Positions 28,189 to 37,924 of a DNA stretch of 64,000 nt are shown one piece after another. The notes under the pieces were generated by a model that saw only the letters and a program-made list of their open reading frames with translations, had not been told where the DNA came from and searched no databases. This DNA comes from Enterobacter asburiae (GTDB lineage: Bacteria > Pseudomonadota > Gammaproteobacteria > Enterobacterales > Enterobacteriaceae). The stretch is from contig NZ_AP019633.1 of assembly GCF_007035645.1 (NCBI RefSeq), positions 66,976 to 130,975 of the forward strand. Direction: 5' to 3'. Within the stretch, counting starts at the first letter, position 1, and the number at the start of each line of letters is the position of its first letter. The position numbers and the translations under genes are program-made.

Positions 28189-28544
28189 ATGCGTATTACT
28201 GCGATATTTTGCGTGCCTGCCGTTTTGACCTGCCTGACACTGTTTTCAGAGTCTGCGGCCGCACGCACCTATACTTTCGACCCGGCTATGCTGGGAGAGG
28301 CCGGGGTCGGAGCAGACATAAGCCTTTTTAACGAAGGTGCGCAGCTGCCGGGAACCTATATGGTCGACATTCTGCTCAATGGCCAGCGAGTGGACAGCCG
28401 GGAGGTTGTGTTCTCGCTGGTGCGTGAGGATAACCGTCCCGTGCTTTAGTCCGCTGGAGCGGAAGCGAGTGCAGTGCAAACTATACACTCCCTGCAAGTC
28501 CGGGAGCTTCAGGCGTCCATACCATACAGGCGACGTGCCGCTGA
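28189..28544 (+). pseudogene. fimbrial outer-membrane usher, internally deleted
   Basis: The first 86 or so codons (signal peptide and start of the N-terminal domain) and the last 32 codons remain; 2161 bp between are lost compared with the intact copy at 41550-44066. The junction at 28445-28448 (TTTA) is a 4-base microhomology present at both parental ends. The deletion is not a multiple of three and a TAG follows at once, so no usher is made. Gene start by GGGGAG and ATG at 28189; a GTG at 28147 would overlap the chaperone stop. Confidence 0.95.
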
Positions 28545-28565
28545 CGGCACCCACAGGAGAATTAG

Positions 28566-29015
28566 ATGAGAATTCTGAAAGCAATCTTGCGGGCGACCCT
28601 GGTCGCCATAATCCTGAGTTTCCTGCAGTCGCTTCCGGCATCGGCAGACATTCCGCATATCGATTTTCGCCCGGAAGCGACCCGAACCGCCGGGCCTGTT
28701 GCAGACGGCTCCCTGCTCGGAAGGGGGCGGGTGACCTGGAATGGGCCGCATGAAGGTTTCCGTCTGTGGCTGGAAGGGGGTCAGGATGCTGGCGATTATC
28801 GTCTTGCACTCACCTCCCCCGGTGGTACAGGTCTTCCACTTCGGGTCAGGATTGAGACCGACGAGCCGGCGACCGCAGAAGATGCAGGACGTGGCCTGCG
28901 TATTCTGAGTAGTCAGAACAGTGTCAATTTCAGGATAGTTACGGACGGCCATCAGGAGGCAAGCCCCGGCATGTGGCGGTTGCTTATCGGGGCGTCAACG
29001 GTGCTGAGCCTCTAA
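28566..29015 (+). CDS. AfaD-like fimbrial tip/invasin subunit, copy 1
   Basis: A 149-residue secreted protein, signal peptide about 1-27. It resembles the AfaD/SafD family of tip subunits: GSLLGRGRVTW, then HEGFRLWLEG, LPLRVRI, SQNSVNFRIVTDGHQEASPGMWRL and a final strand. In AfaD the equivalent regions read G-R-I, HTGFHVWM, DVMADGNQDIAPGEYR. Unlike AfaD, no cysteine pair is present. AGGAG is seven bases upstream of the ATG. It sits between the usher and the pilins in both arms and is identical in both. Predicted to cap the fibre and possibly mediate host-cell contact. Confidence 0.8.
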   Translation: MRILKAILRATLVAIILSFLQSLPASADIPHIDFRPEATRTAGPVADGSLLGRGRVTWNGPHEGFRLWLEGGQDAGDYRLALTSPGGTGLPLRVRIETDEPATAEDAGRGLRILSSQNSVNFRIVTDGHQEASPGMWRLLIGASTVLSL

Positions 29016-29118
29016 AACACAACTCCTTTTACTGTGACCATGGGTACGAAAGGCCAGTAATTTTCGGATCCGTAAAGTGTGGTTCAGCAGGGTCAAAACC
29101 CAGAATAATGGAAAAAAG

Positions 29119-29694
29119 ATGATTTATAAAATGAAAAAACTGGTTTTTGCCAGTGCCCTGATATGGTCGTCAGCATCCGTCCTCGCCGCTGACTTCAGCG
29201 ATCGTCAGGAAAAGGCGGCAGAATTTTCTGATGGCGGTACGGCAGAGACGCTCGTAACCTTTCAGGCGCCTGCTGATGCCTTTGAGCTTGAAGTCAACGG
29301 CTATGTGGTACCTGCTGGCCCTATAGAACTACGCCGTATAGTCGCGGATTTTGAGATTAAAACCAAGGTGCCGCGATATATCGCTTTCGCTTTTGCTAAC
29401 CCCGAATCGACTGAAATCATCTCTGTGTCTCAAGTTATTCCAGGTACAGGTGTTACAAATGCGAACATGGTACTTTCCTTGGTGGATGTAGATGATTTAC
29501 CTTTGACTTCTGAACCAACTACATTTTTACCCTCTGACTCCGGGGCAGGTTATTGGGAGATAACAGAGAAAATGGTTACCTATCAAAAAGCGTTTATTTT
29601 TGCTGTCGGCTCCTATGATCACGGTTATGTTAAGAATACGTTATTCCCCGGTCGATACGAGATAAAGATTAAGGCTGCGGTATATAATCCTTGA
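29119..29694 (+). CDS. Saf-like pilin, left variant A
   Basis: A 191-residue secreted subunit. The signal peptide and first mature residues (to DFSDRQ) are the same as in the right-arm pilin at 40469, and the rest is unrelated apart from the C-terminal AAVYNP. No cysteines occur, as in FGL-assembled fibre subunits (Caf1, PsaA, SafA). The first residues of the mature part should form the donor strand. The start at 29119 has GGAAAA upstream; an ATG-less extension to 29077 is less likely. Follows the tip subunit by about 100 bases. Its sequence is longer than typical and lacks the LGFRWS motif of other family members here, so it could be an adhesive variant rather than a simple major pilin. Confidence 0.75.
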   Translation: MIYKMKKLVFASALIWSSASVLAADFSDRQEKAAEFSDGGTAETLVTFQAPADAFELEVNGYVVPAGPIELRRIVADFEIKTKVPRYIAFAFANPESTEIISVSQVIPGTGVTNANMVLSLVDVDDLPLTSEPTTFLPSDSGAGYWEITEKMVTYQKAFIFAVGSYDHGYVKNTLFPGRYEIKIKAAVYNP

Positions 29695-29727
29695 GCGACT
29701 CCAAGCTCAATTAGTAGGGAAATAAGG

Positions 29728-30237
29728 ATGAAAAATTTGATTAAAACTATCGGACTCACTTGGCTGGCTCTCACCAGTCAGGCCGGAGCATTTACCTTAT
29801 CTCAGATCACTGAGTCCTCGGGAATGGTGGAAGTTCTTTATCCTGCCAACCAACTGACACTGAATATCTTCACGAAACCTAACCTCCGTCCGGGGACGTT
29901 TGCTCCTGGTACAACATGGGCAAACATCACTCTCCAGGCCGAGGGGCCAGGTCTGCTCGGTTTGCGGTGGTCTCCAGACCAGCCAAGGGCGGAAGTTTAT
30001 AGGGGTGACAGAATCGCGGTTATTTATGGCTACTATAATCCACGCAATAAACTCAAGGTCGAATTTTGGATGCCAAACGCGAACTGGAAGGATGTGGAGG
30101 GCGAGAGCTTCTTCGTCCTGAATACTGCCGCCAGCAATATCGGCATGGACGCCACGCTTAATTCTTCATCTGAAGAAACTATCGTCGTGGCTGATCGTTA
30201 TGAGGCTCGCCTGGAGGCTGCTATATACCGGCCATAA
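29728..30237 (+). CDS. Saf-like pilin, left variant B
   Basis: A 169-residue secreted protein, signal peptide about 1-21. Shares with the right-arm pilins the pattern L-R-P-G-T-x-x-P-G-T followed by LLGLRWSPD, and the ending RLEAAIYRP; other family members end AAVYNP, AAVYND or GAIYNP. Probably a second structural subunit of the fimbria. GGGA eight bases before the ATG. Follows variant A by 33 bases, so the two are cotranscribed with the chaperone and tip genes. No cysteines. Confidence 0.78.
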   Translation: MKNLIKTIGLTWLALTSQAGAFTLSQITESSGMVEVLYPANQLTLNIFTKPNLRPGTFAPGTTWANITLQAEGPGLLGLRWSPDQPRAEVYRGDRIAVIYGYYNPRNKLKVEFWMPNANWKDVEGESFFVLNTAASNIGMDATLNSSSEETIVVADRYEARLEAAIYRP

Positions 30238-30511
30238 AAGATGAGGCAGAATCCGTACCATGAAGACAAGGTGCCTGCTATTAAAGATTAGCCTAAAGGT
30301 ACAGGAATAAGTATGAAAAGACTATCGTAATAATTCTGGTTATCGCATCAATACCAGCAGGAAAAGTTATTGTGCAGGATATATTGACCACCACAAACGT
30401 AGCGTAAAAACACATTCATTATATAATTAAATTAAAAATATAGTTTAAATAAGCTTTGACATCAAGTGAAAAGCATCATGAGTGTTTTCATAAATTCAAC
30501 TAACGTGAAGT

Positions 30512-31051
30512 ATGAACCATAAACAACTAATGTATAATGTGAATCATAAACACAAAGCACTCCTTGTCACGGATAATAATTTTCTGGCTGAAGGGGTTGT
30601 ATCTGTCTTTAAGTATAAACTAAGTCATTTAAAAGTAGAGGTTATTAAAATCACACATGAGGATTTTAGCATGGTTGAAAATTTTTGCGCAGATTCTTTT
30701 AAAGTGGTATTTATAGATATTCCACCTCCTGTCTTTTATTTTGGTGGTGAGTCTGGAAGCATCTTAAGAAATAGAGGGGTGGCAATGAAAATATCACCAC
30801 CATCCATTTTAAAAAAAATAAAGATAATAAAGCCAAACAAAAAAAATAATTTTTCTTTTGAATGCCTTTCACAAAAACAAATAGAGTTTTTAAGCCTGGT
30901 ATTGCGTGGCGCTACAGAGAGAACTATCAGCAAAGTAATGAATATTTCTGTTAAAACAGTAAGTGCGCATGGTCGTAATGTGCGAATAAAAATGGGGTTG
31001 GAAAATAGGAACCATTTTCTTCAGTTTGTCAATTTCATGAGGATAATATAG
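30512..31051 (+). CDS. LuxR-type HTH regulator
   Basis: A 179-residue protein with a C-terminal LuxR/FixJ helix-turn-helix (about 118-175: LSQKQIEFLSLVLRGATERTISKVMNISVKTVSAHGRNVRIKMGL), where the recognition helix follows the usual K-T-V-S-x-H. The N-terminal half has the shape of a response-regulator-like fold (LLVTDNNFLAEGV, FIDIPPP) but lacks the phosphoacceptor Asp pocket. Similar orphan regulators (FimW, MrkI types) control fimbrial operons. It lies directly beyond the left pilins and before the PsaEF-like pair, inside the invertible segment. Confidence 0.82.
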   Translation: MNHKQLMYNVNHKHKALLVTDNNFLAEGVVSVFKYKLSHLKVEVIKITHEDFSMVENFCADSFKVVFIDIPPPVFYFGGESGSILRNRGVAMKISPPSILKKIKIIKPNKKNNFSFECLSQKQIEFLSLVLRGATERTISKVMNISVKTVSAHGRNVRIKMGLENRNHFLQFVNFMRII

Positions 31052-31140
31052 CGTTCTTGTGCTATAAAACATAGAAAAGATTGAAAAAAAACAAATTTAA
31101 ATTATACTTAAGAATGCATACTTCAATAGTAGAGTTCGTT

Positions 31141-31899
31141 ATGAACATTATCATCAATAACCAAGTTGTCTTTAACCAAGATGAATTTACACTAACCCTT
31201 GTAAGCCAGCCTGAAAACTATATTAAGTTACAACCAATAACATCGTTAGTGCTTTCTGAGCTACTTGAGAAAAGTAATAACACCATATCACGGGAGGAGT
31301 TGCTTGAAAACATCTGGGTTGGTAGGGGGTATGCACCATCCAATGCTAGTTTAAATAATAGCATAGCAGCCATAAGAAAAAGCTACTACACATTGACTAA
31401 CGATGAGTTGCATTTAAAAACAATACCTAAGGTTGGATACGAATTTTATTGTGATAAATATATAGATAATAATGAGAATGAAATTCCAGATGTGTTGGGA
31501 AATAAAAAAGAAAGTCGTTACAACCCCAGCGCATACTCATACACAATAATAAATTTTTTATCATTGTTTTCTTTGGTTTTTTTATCCTTGTATTTTTATT
31601 TTGAAAGTGTTGGTTTTAATGAATTTAAGAGTAAAACCTATAGTGAGATTGAAAAAATAGGCATTTGTAATATTTATGGATATAACTCATTCGCACCTAA
31701 ACAAACCTTTGATAATAACATCAAGAAAGATCTCAATCTTGATGAGTGTTACGGCCCTAAAGATGGAAGCTCAGTTGATATATATTTAGATTTCAATACC
31801 CAAGGAGGCAAATATATTTTCTATACCACATGCAAAAATAAAAAAGGTGAAGATTTAGAACAATGCATGAATTACAAGATATCGTACTCAACAAGGTGA
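31141..31899 (+). CDS. ToxR/PsaE-like membrane-bound transcription regulator
   Basis: A 252-residue one-pass regulator. The cytoplasmic N-terminus is an OmpR/PhoB-type winged helix (about 20-105; SREELLENIWVGRG, SNASLNNSIAAIRKSYY, LKTIPKVGYEF), then a transmembrane segment (about 140-158, IINFLSLFSLVFLSLYFYF) and a periplasmic tail with four cysteines. This plan is that of CadC/ToxR and especially PsaE/MyfE, which with PsaF/MyfF activate FGL-type pH6 antigen fimbriae. A TTG at 31081 would add 20 residues; 31141 gives the normal domain start. Immediately followed by the small membrane partner gene. Confidence 0.83.
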   Translation: MNIIINNQVVFNQDEFTLTLVSQPENYIKLQPITSLVLSELLEKSNNTISREELLENIWVGRGYAPSNASLNNSIAAIRKSYYTLTNDELHLKTIPKVGYEFYCDKYIDNNENEIPDVLGNKKESRYNPSAYSYTIINFLSLFSLVFLSLYFYFESVGFNEFKSKTYSEIEKIGICNIYGYNSFAPKQTFDNNIKKDLNLDECYGPKDGSSVDIYLDFNTQGGKYIFYTTCKNKKGEDLEQCMNYKISYSTR

Positions 31900-31904
31900 T
31901 TCAC

Positions 31905-32384
31905 ATGAACAAAAGAGGGTTTGTATTTTTTCAAATAACAGTGGTATTGATTGCTGTGTTTTTTTTATGTACATATTATTTCTTTGTGGACAGAACATTT
32001 ACATGCGTCGCAGATGTTAATTTTATAGTAAATAAAAACAATGAATCAATTAAATTGGATAGTGATTACGATTTTGTTTTGAAACCTAACAATAAGGCCA
32101 CAATGCATATAAATGGTACGCTAATATTTAATGATAAAAGATATGAACTAAACAGGGCTTACTTCATTGAATATACCCGCAAACATAATAGCTTATATTA
32201 TGAAATGCTCATAGTAAATAAAGATAAACATAAACTTGATAACACTCCTGATGAATTATTTGAGGCGTATTTTATGGCGCAAAATATAAGTATACCTTTT
32301 TATCTTAAAGTGTCAAAGATACGTAATAATTTATACTTGACTGAAGGGCTTAAAAGAACATATTTTACCTGTTTGAGATCGTAA
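31905..32384 (+). CDS. PsaF/ToxS-like small periplasmic partner
   Basis: A 159-residue protein with one N-terminal membrane anchor (about 7-26) and a periplasmic domain that starts FTCVADV and ends YFTCLRS, giving two cysteines that probably form a disulfide. It begins 5 bases after the ToxR-like gene, with AAGGTG six bases upstream of ATG. Gene order, size and topology match PsaF/MyfF, the stabilising partner of PsaE/MyfE; low sequence similarity is usual in this family, so the call rests mostly on arrangement. Likely senses periplasmic conditions and supports the neighbouring regulator. Confidence 0.7.
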   Translation: MNKRGFVFFQITVVLIAVFFLCTYYFFVDRTFTCVADVNFIVNKNNESIKLDSDYDFVLKPNNKATMHINGTLIFNDKRYELNRAYFIEYTRKHNSLYYEMLIVNKDKHKLDNTPDELFEAYFMAQNISIPFYLKVSKIRNNLYLTEGLKRTYFTCLRS

Positions 32385-32576
32385 TCAAGTATTAATAGTC
32401 GAATTAACCGAGATGGCACGTTTGCCCTGCACCTTCTTGAATAAATTGAACTATTATACATGAAATCATGTATGAGGGCGCGCCAGTGAACGGAGTGATT
32501 GAATCAGAAACCAACCCCAGATTCATCATATACGCAGTAAAATAATGTCATCCGCAGCAGAAGGAGCTTAAGACTG

Positions 32577-32864
32577 TTGGTCACGTCACTATTAACTGCA
32601 CCTAAAGAAAAACAGTTTCACGATCCCTCACCGAAAGACGCCTGTTACCGTGCTGGAGAATCCGTGCGTTTGCTAAATAACAAATTAAAGTCTTCGCTAA
32701 ATAGCGGAAACGCCCATGTACAAGATAAAGCAACTGTGCGGCAGCTGCGAGAGTATGATGGTCTGGCAGCAGATGCCCTTTTCATGGTGCGTGCACTTAA
32801 CAAAAGACAAAGGCAGGTATGCCAGAAAGTGATCTTATCGCCTGGAAACACAACACGCTACTGA
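32577..32864 (+). CDS. small hypothetical protein
   Basis: A 95-residue frame with TTG start preceded by AGGAG. The product is hydrophilic and helical in pattern (LREYDGLAADALFMVRALNKRQRQVCQK); not recognised. It is in the same direction as its neighbours. Coding status is moderately uncertain. Confidence 0.4.
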   Translation: MVTSLLTAPKEKQFHDPSPKDACYRAGESVRLLNNKLKSSLNSGNAHVQDKATVRQLREYDGLAADALFMVRALNKRQRQVCQKVILSPGNTTRY

Positions 32865-32959
32865 AATACTTTCCTGAATTTTTTATTTAACAAATAATGT
32901 GAAGTCATGAAATGCGTTTCTTGAGAGACAGAATGACTCATTTCAAATAAGGACTATAT

Positions 32960-34291
32960 ATGAAAGATTTAAATATCGGATTGACTGTGAATTTAAAAGA
33001 TTATATCTATGGGCCTGATGCAGGGATTAATCCTGATACAGGAGAAGACCTCACGGAAAAATTGGCCGCGTTACTTGATGTTAGTAATTCTGCAAAGAAA
33101 GGGATTTTCTTTCCGCCTGGAGTCTATCTTTTTTCTAATGATGTAAAAATGAAGTCCTACAATTCGCTGAAAGGTTCTTTCAGCGGCACTGTATTCCGAG
33201 GTATCTCTGATAGTGGTAATGCTGTGATGTTTGGTGACTGCACATATGTTAATACAGTCACCACGTTAAGCATCGAAAATATTATTTTTGATAATGCTAT
33301 TGTGAACTTCTACGGACGTAAAACGAATATAAGCATAAGTCATAATGTGTTTATCAACACCATAACATCTACTGATGTAGCGCAGCTCACCTGCTCTACG
33401 CACCCCTATATAATTAAAGGTAACGTTTTCATGCGTGGTAGAGGTTATGCGGGGGTTGGTCTTAGTACTTATGGAAACGCTCCTGGATTAGTTATCGAAC
33501 AAAATTTCCTTGGTTCAGTGGTTGATATCGATACGGCAAAACCGTGGCTCGATGATGAAACCCAGGTGATGCTCGCAATTTTACTTAAGTTGCGCAAAGC
33601 TGGTTCTATTTCATTCGACGACGTACAGGGGGATTTTGTTGCTGGCTGGTACTCCACCAGTAATCTGAAGAAAGCCTTATTTCGTAAAAACTTCTTCGTA
33701 GGTAGTCAGGAAATGTATCTCTTCAATCCAGCAACAGGTAAAGAGGATATTAGCCGTGACCATAACATATATATCAAGCAGTATGACCAGGTTGAAGTCG
33801 TACAAAATTATTTTGGTGGTTGGCCTTGCGATGATAATCCTTCTGGGCAGTTAAAGTTCCGTAACGCTAAAGGTCTGATTTTCGCAGGAAACTATCTGCA
33901 AGGTATTTCCTTCAATGCACGACCATATGACGATGTTAATAATGTCTGGTGGATTATGCAGGACACCTACATTTTTAATAACTACATCAATAATGGGATG
34001 GTTAGTTACTGGCAAAATTTTGGTGACAGTGGAGAAAAATCAATCAGGATTTTAAACTATCTGGTCTTCTCTAATGAGTTCATTAATTGCGGAGGTTCTA
34101 AGGCATTAATTTCATCACCATCAAGGACTTTTTCACCCAATCAGTTCCTGTGTGCTGAAAACCGTTTCGTTGATACTGGAAAGCTAGTGCCGACAATCGG
34201 AGTTTTTGTCGAGACAGATATAAATACTTTGCGAGGAATGTTGCCTGAGTATGCTTATAAGTATCTAGAAGTTAAGCCAATAATGCCTTGA
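32960..34291 (+). CDS. right-handed parallel beta-helix protein
   Basis: A 443-residue protein with AAGGA eight bases before its ATG. The N-terminus has a pectate-lyase-superfamily opening (TEKLAALLDVSNSAKKGIFFPPGVYLFS) common to phage tail-spike, epimerase and polysaccharide-lyase beta-helices. The middle is made of short strands with N-I/V-F turns (ISISHNVFINT, YIIKGNVFMRG, VVQNYFGGWP, LIFAGNYLQG, YIFNNYINNG) typical of beta-helix coils. No signal peptide or membrane segment is visible. Possible roles: modification or degradation of a carbohydrate, or a surface structural protein exported by another route. Enzyme type not assignable. Confidence 0.7.
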   Translation: MKDLNIGLTVNLKDYIYGPDAGINPDTGEDLTEKLAALLDVSNSAKKGIFFPPGVYLFSNDVKMKSYNSLKGSFSGTVFRGISDSGNAVMFGDCTYVNTVTTLSIENIIFDNAIVNFYGRKTNISISHNVFINTITSTDVAQLTCSTHPYIIKGNVFMRGRGYAGVGLSTYGNAPGLVIEQNFLGSVVDIDTAKPWLDDETQVMLAILLKLRKAGSISFDDVQGDFVAGWYSTSNLKKALFRKNFFVGSQEMYLFNPATGKEDISRDHNIYIKQYDQVEVVQNYFGGWPCDDNPSGQLKFRNAKGLIFAGNYLQGISFNARPYDDVNNVWWIMQDTYIFNNYINNGMVSYWQNFGDSGEKSIRILNYLVFSNEFINCGGSKALISSPSRTFSPNQFLCAENRFVDTGKLVPTIGVFVETDINTLRGMLPEYAYKYLEVKPIMP

Positions 34292-34845
34292 GTGCTTTAT
34301 TTGATTTAATCTTGAGCTCTCAGGGCATTTAATTATTAGTGCAGGCTTCACTGATTGCCAGCACTAATATTAACTCATTCTTATATACTACGTAAATTAC
34401 GGCAGTAATTAAGAGCTTTGCTTTTGCGCAAGACTACGATATGCATTGCACTCGAGGATTGATATATTTAGTCTGGCACGCTATTAAGCGTGAAGCCGGA
34501 ATTTTAATGTCCATTTTAAACTTGATTTTGTGGATTAATACGACAGAAAGAATAAAGTGTGGCAATGCAATTTATTCTATAATGCCGATCGGTAAGGGCA
34601 CTAACATTGCTCCAGTATGAATTATATCTTAAATTTCATAAACTCACTTTAGTAACTGCATACAGGCTGAACCTAATAGCAGTAACTTTAAAAAAATTTT
34701 TAATAAAAATCTTCATAACATCTTTGCGAGTATTCTTAGCTTCCTAAACAAGCATATGTAGTTTAATCATGATTTTTTGCTTTTGGTTTGAACTGCCCCA
34801 GTATTAGTTACAACCGTCGAGCTCTTATAGGCTGCTCCCACCCCG
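34292..34845. other. AT-rich gene-free stretch
   Basis: No coding gene, RNA or clear terminator was recognised between the beta-helix gene and the IS110 copy. An end signature GTAGACGATCC at 34855-34865 marks the right edge. Confidence 0.4.
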
Positions 34846-34897
34846 GTAGACGATCCTGCCCTATAGTTTGAGCATAGCAACTGTCTTTAGCGCCCGT

Positions 34898-35865
<968 letters not shown>

Positions 35866-36007
35866 CTATACCCCTCCTTGCAAATACGATTTGAAGTTCG
35901 GACAACTGTTCGGGCTTCAGATGAACGGCTCAGGCTGTGCGTCAGTCGCTATGCTGCGGGCTTCAATAACCCCGGGAGGAATCAGACTACACAGACCTTG
36001 CCAAATC
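35866..36007 (-). ncRNA. IS110 upstream leader, candidate bridge RNA region (copy 2)
   Basis: The 140 bases before the transposase start are conserved with those at 62182-62323, including CCCGAACAGTTGTC and GCAAGGAGGGGTATAGATG. IS110-type elements encode a bridge RNA in a non-coding end, so this region is the natural candidate; structure was not computed. Confidence 0.45.
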
Positions 36008-36490
36008 AGCCCTTTACCGCGTCGTCTGCGTTTTACGCTCAGTCCATTAAGGTGGTAAATACGGCATACCCGCTTTTGATTGACGTGAAGGCCCTCCCGA
36101 CGCAGCAGCTGCCGGACGCTGAGCCTCATAGCTGCAGGTCGACAGGGACAAACCTGTAAGTCCGCATGCACTACGTTGCGACAGACCGGTCGCATCACAC
36201 ATAAACTCAACGGCTTCCCGCTTCTGGCCTGTCGTCAGTACTTTCGCCCCTGAGCCACCTGAAGTGCCTCCTTATCCAGCATGGCTTCGGCAAGCAGCTT
36301 CTTGAGGCGGGCGCTCTCCTCTTCAAGAGATTTAAGCCGCTTCACCTAAGGAACTTCCATGCCACCAAACTTCTTGCGCCAGGTCTAGAAATTGGCATCG
36401 GAAATGGCGTGCTTACGGGCAGAAGCTCCGGTTTCCGCTTCGCGAAGAATACTGATGATCTGTTCGTCGGAAAAACGCTTCTTCATGGGG
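36008..36490 (-). pseudogene. IS3-family (IS407-like) transposase relic
   Basis: Leftward, the orfA start reads MKKRFSDEQIISILREAETGASARKHAISD, then an in-frame TAG after ANF, then KKFGG, VKRLKSLEEE and LDKEALQ; a further frame encodes LRREGLHVNQKRVCRIYHLNGLSVKRRRR, the start of orfB. The order matches IS407-group elements. It is cut by the IS110 copy at about 36007. Stops and shifts make it inactive. Confidence 0.75.
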
Positions 36491-36719
36491 ATGTCCTCAT
36501 GTCATGTGGCTTATGAAGACATTGCTAATATGGCTGCTTATTAAGCAAGGGAGAACGCCTCAGGTTTTGCTACGACTGTTAAAAATTAATTATTACTGCT
36601 TTATTTGTTTTTACTTTAGGAAAAACGGAATGACTAGAGTAATTAGCATGAAAGATTGTAACGAAGACTATATTGGTTGACACTGCGGGAATATTTCACC
36701 CAGCAGTGTCAGAGGTATA

Positions 36720-37217
36720 TTAAGAGATGTAACTCGAGGCGTCTAAGGTTACGACATAGTTCCCGGGCATAATTTCTTGTGGACCGTCACTCAAGATGTC
36801 AGTAGCGATTGGCCCACCATTATCATTCACGAAGTAAAGATCATTACCAACTGATGTTTGGGTTAATCCAGCAGTATTAATTGCCGCATAAAGGATATGA
36901 CCATTTTCGTTGGTAATTTTCGCTGAGTAATTATTAATAATCTGATTTGTATTTGAAGGACTCCAACGAACACCTAATTTTTGTGTATTATCAGAACTTT
37001 TTACAGAAACAGAAGCAAGTCGTTTGCCGCCGTCATCAGTGCCAGAGGTCAAATCCGAGCGTGGGGTAATTTTCAGAGTAATTGGTCCTGAAGGACTGCT
37101 AAAGCTAATAGTGGCACTAGTAGTGGTCTCATCTTGAAAACTTGCAGCTGTTGACATGTTAGATGCAGCCATTCCTGCCAAAGCTAGAATGGATAAAGTA
37201 ATTTGTTTCATCTTCAT
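36720..37217 (-). CDS. Saf-like pilin, distal copy
   Basis: A 165-residue secreted subunit, signal peptide about 1-23 (ISILALAGMAASNMSTAA). The mature protein begins SFQDETTTSATISF, contains LGVRWSPSNTNQ and ends VVTLDASSYIS. Matches the pattern of the other pilins (Leu-Gly-x-Arg-Trp-Ser core, Tyr-containing last strand), and lacks cysteines. Start at 37217 has AGG nine bases upstream; a longer frame to 37331 has no signal peptide at its start. Separated by about 2 kb of IS and intron relics from the other three pilins of this strand, so it has lost their promoter and may be orphaned. Confidence 0.78.
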   Translation of the reverse strand: MKMKQITLSILALAGMAASNMSTAASFQDETTTSATISFSSPSGPITLKITPRSDLTSGTDDGGKRLASVSVKSSDNTQKLGVRWSPSNTNQIINNYSAKITNENGHILYAAINTAGLTQTSVGNDLYFVNDNGGPIATDILSDGPQEIMPGNYVVTLDASSYIS

Positions 37218-37924
37218 TCTGTATACCTGTGAGTCTGTGAGTTTTTTGTTTGAGCTAAACGAAGTTGTTTTAGCTGGTGCGAGATTAAATGAAAAAAAAC
37301 AAGCGCAAAACATAATATCAAAATTAACCAAAAATTAGATTAAAATCCCATAAAGAAATGTTTTTTTTGATTTTTTTGTTCATTTTTTTGTAATTACTGT
37401 GTTCATTGACTTCTATGCCCATATGCAATTGACAGATCTAACTTCGCCATACTCTCGCGCCCTGTTTTTTTGGTACTGACGAGAACATGGTGAACGCTTT
37501 TTAACATCCTTTACTCATGGTGATCGACTGTTTCTTCCTTTCGTTCCCCCCCACTTTGCTGCTTTAACACCATAATTCGTAACAGCTATCCTCCTGCATC
37601 TCATTAAGTACGACCCGTTCTCTCCAGAACGCTTTACCTGCGTTCAGACTGATACCTCTGACACTCAGCTTTCCTCTGATACCTACTTTCCTGACTATCC
37701 CCCCCTTCCTCATATTCCGATGGAGATATGTTGCTGCTGTATTGCCGCACAGAAGGCTGAGAAAGCGAGGCCGCCAGAGCACTAGCGCATATCGCTTTCT
37801 GCTACTGCGATTTTACCCTTATGCTCACGCTTTGGCCGTTCCGGTTTGTAATGCAGTAATAACAGATTAGTTTCTGCATTATCGCGTTTGACATACCCGA
37901 GGTCGTCTATCACTATCACCCGGT
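37218..37924. other. gene-poor stretch with possible istB relic
   Basis: The first part is the AT-rich upstream region of the distal pilin. Around 37790-37925, leftward, a frame contains VIVIDDLGYVKRDNAET, which resembles the Walker B region of IS21-type IstB ATPases, but the context is too short to be sure. The rest is not recognised. Confidence 0.35.

Larger units (their letters stand above)
26851..29209. repeat. inner inverted repeat, left arm
   Basis: This 2359-bp segment is the mirror image of 40885-45404. The two would be the same length if 2161 bp were not missing inside the left usher. Outer boundary is at TGCAGATCCC (26851, equal to 45404); inner boundary lies inside the pilin gene after the codons for DFSDRQ (29209, equal to 40885). 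Chaperone and tip-subunit proteins are identical in both arms. Confidence 0.95.
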
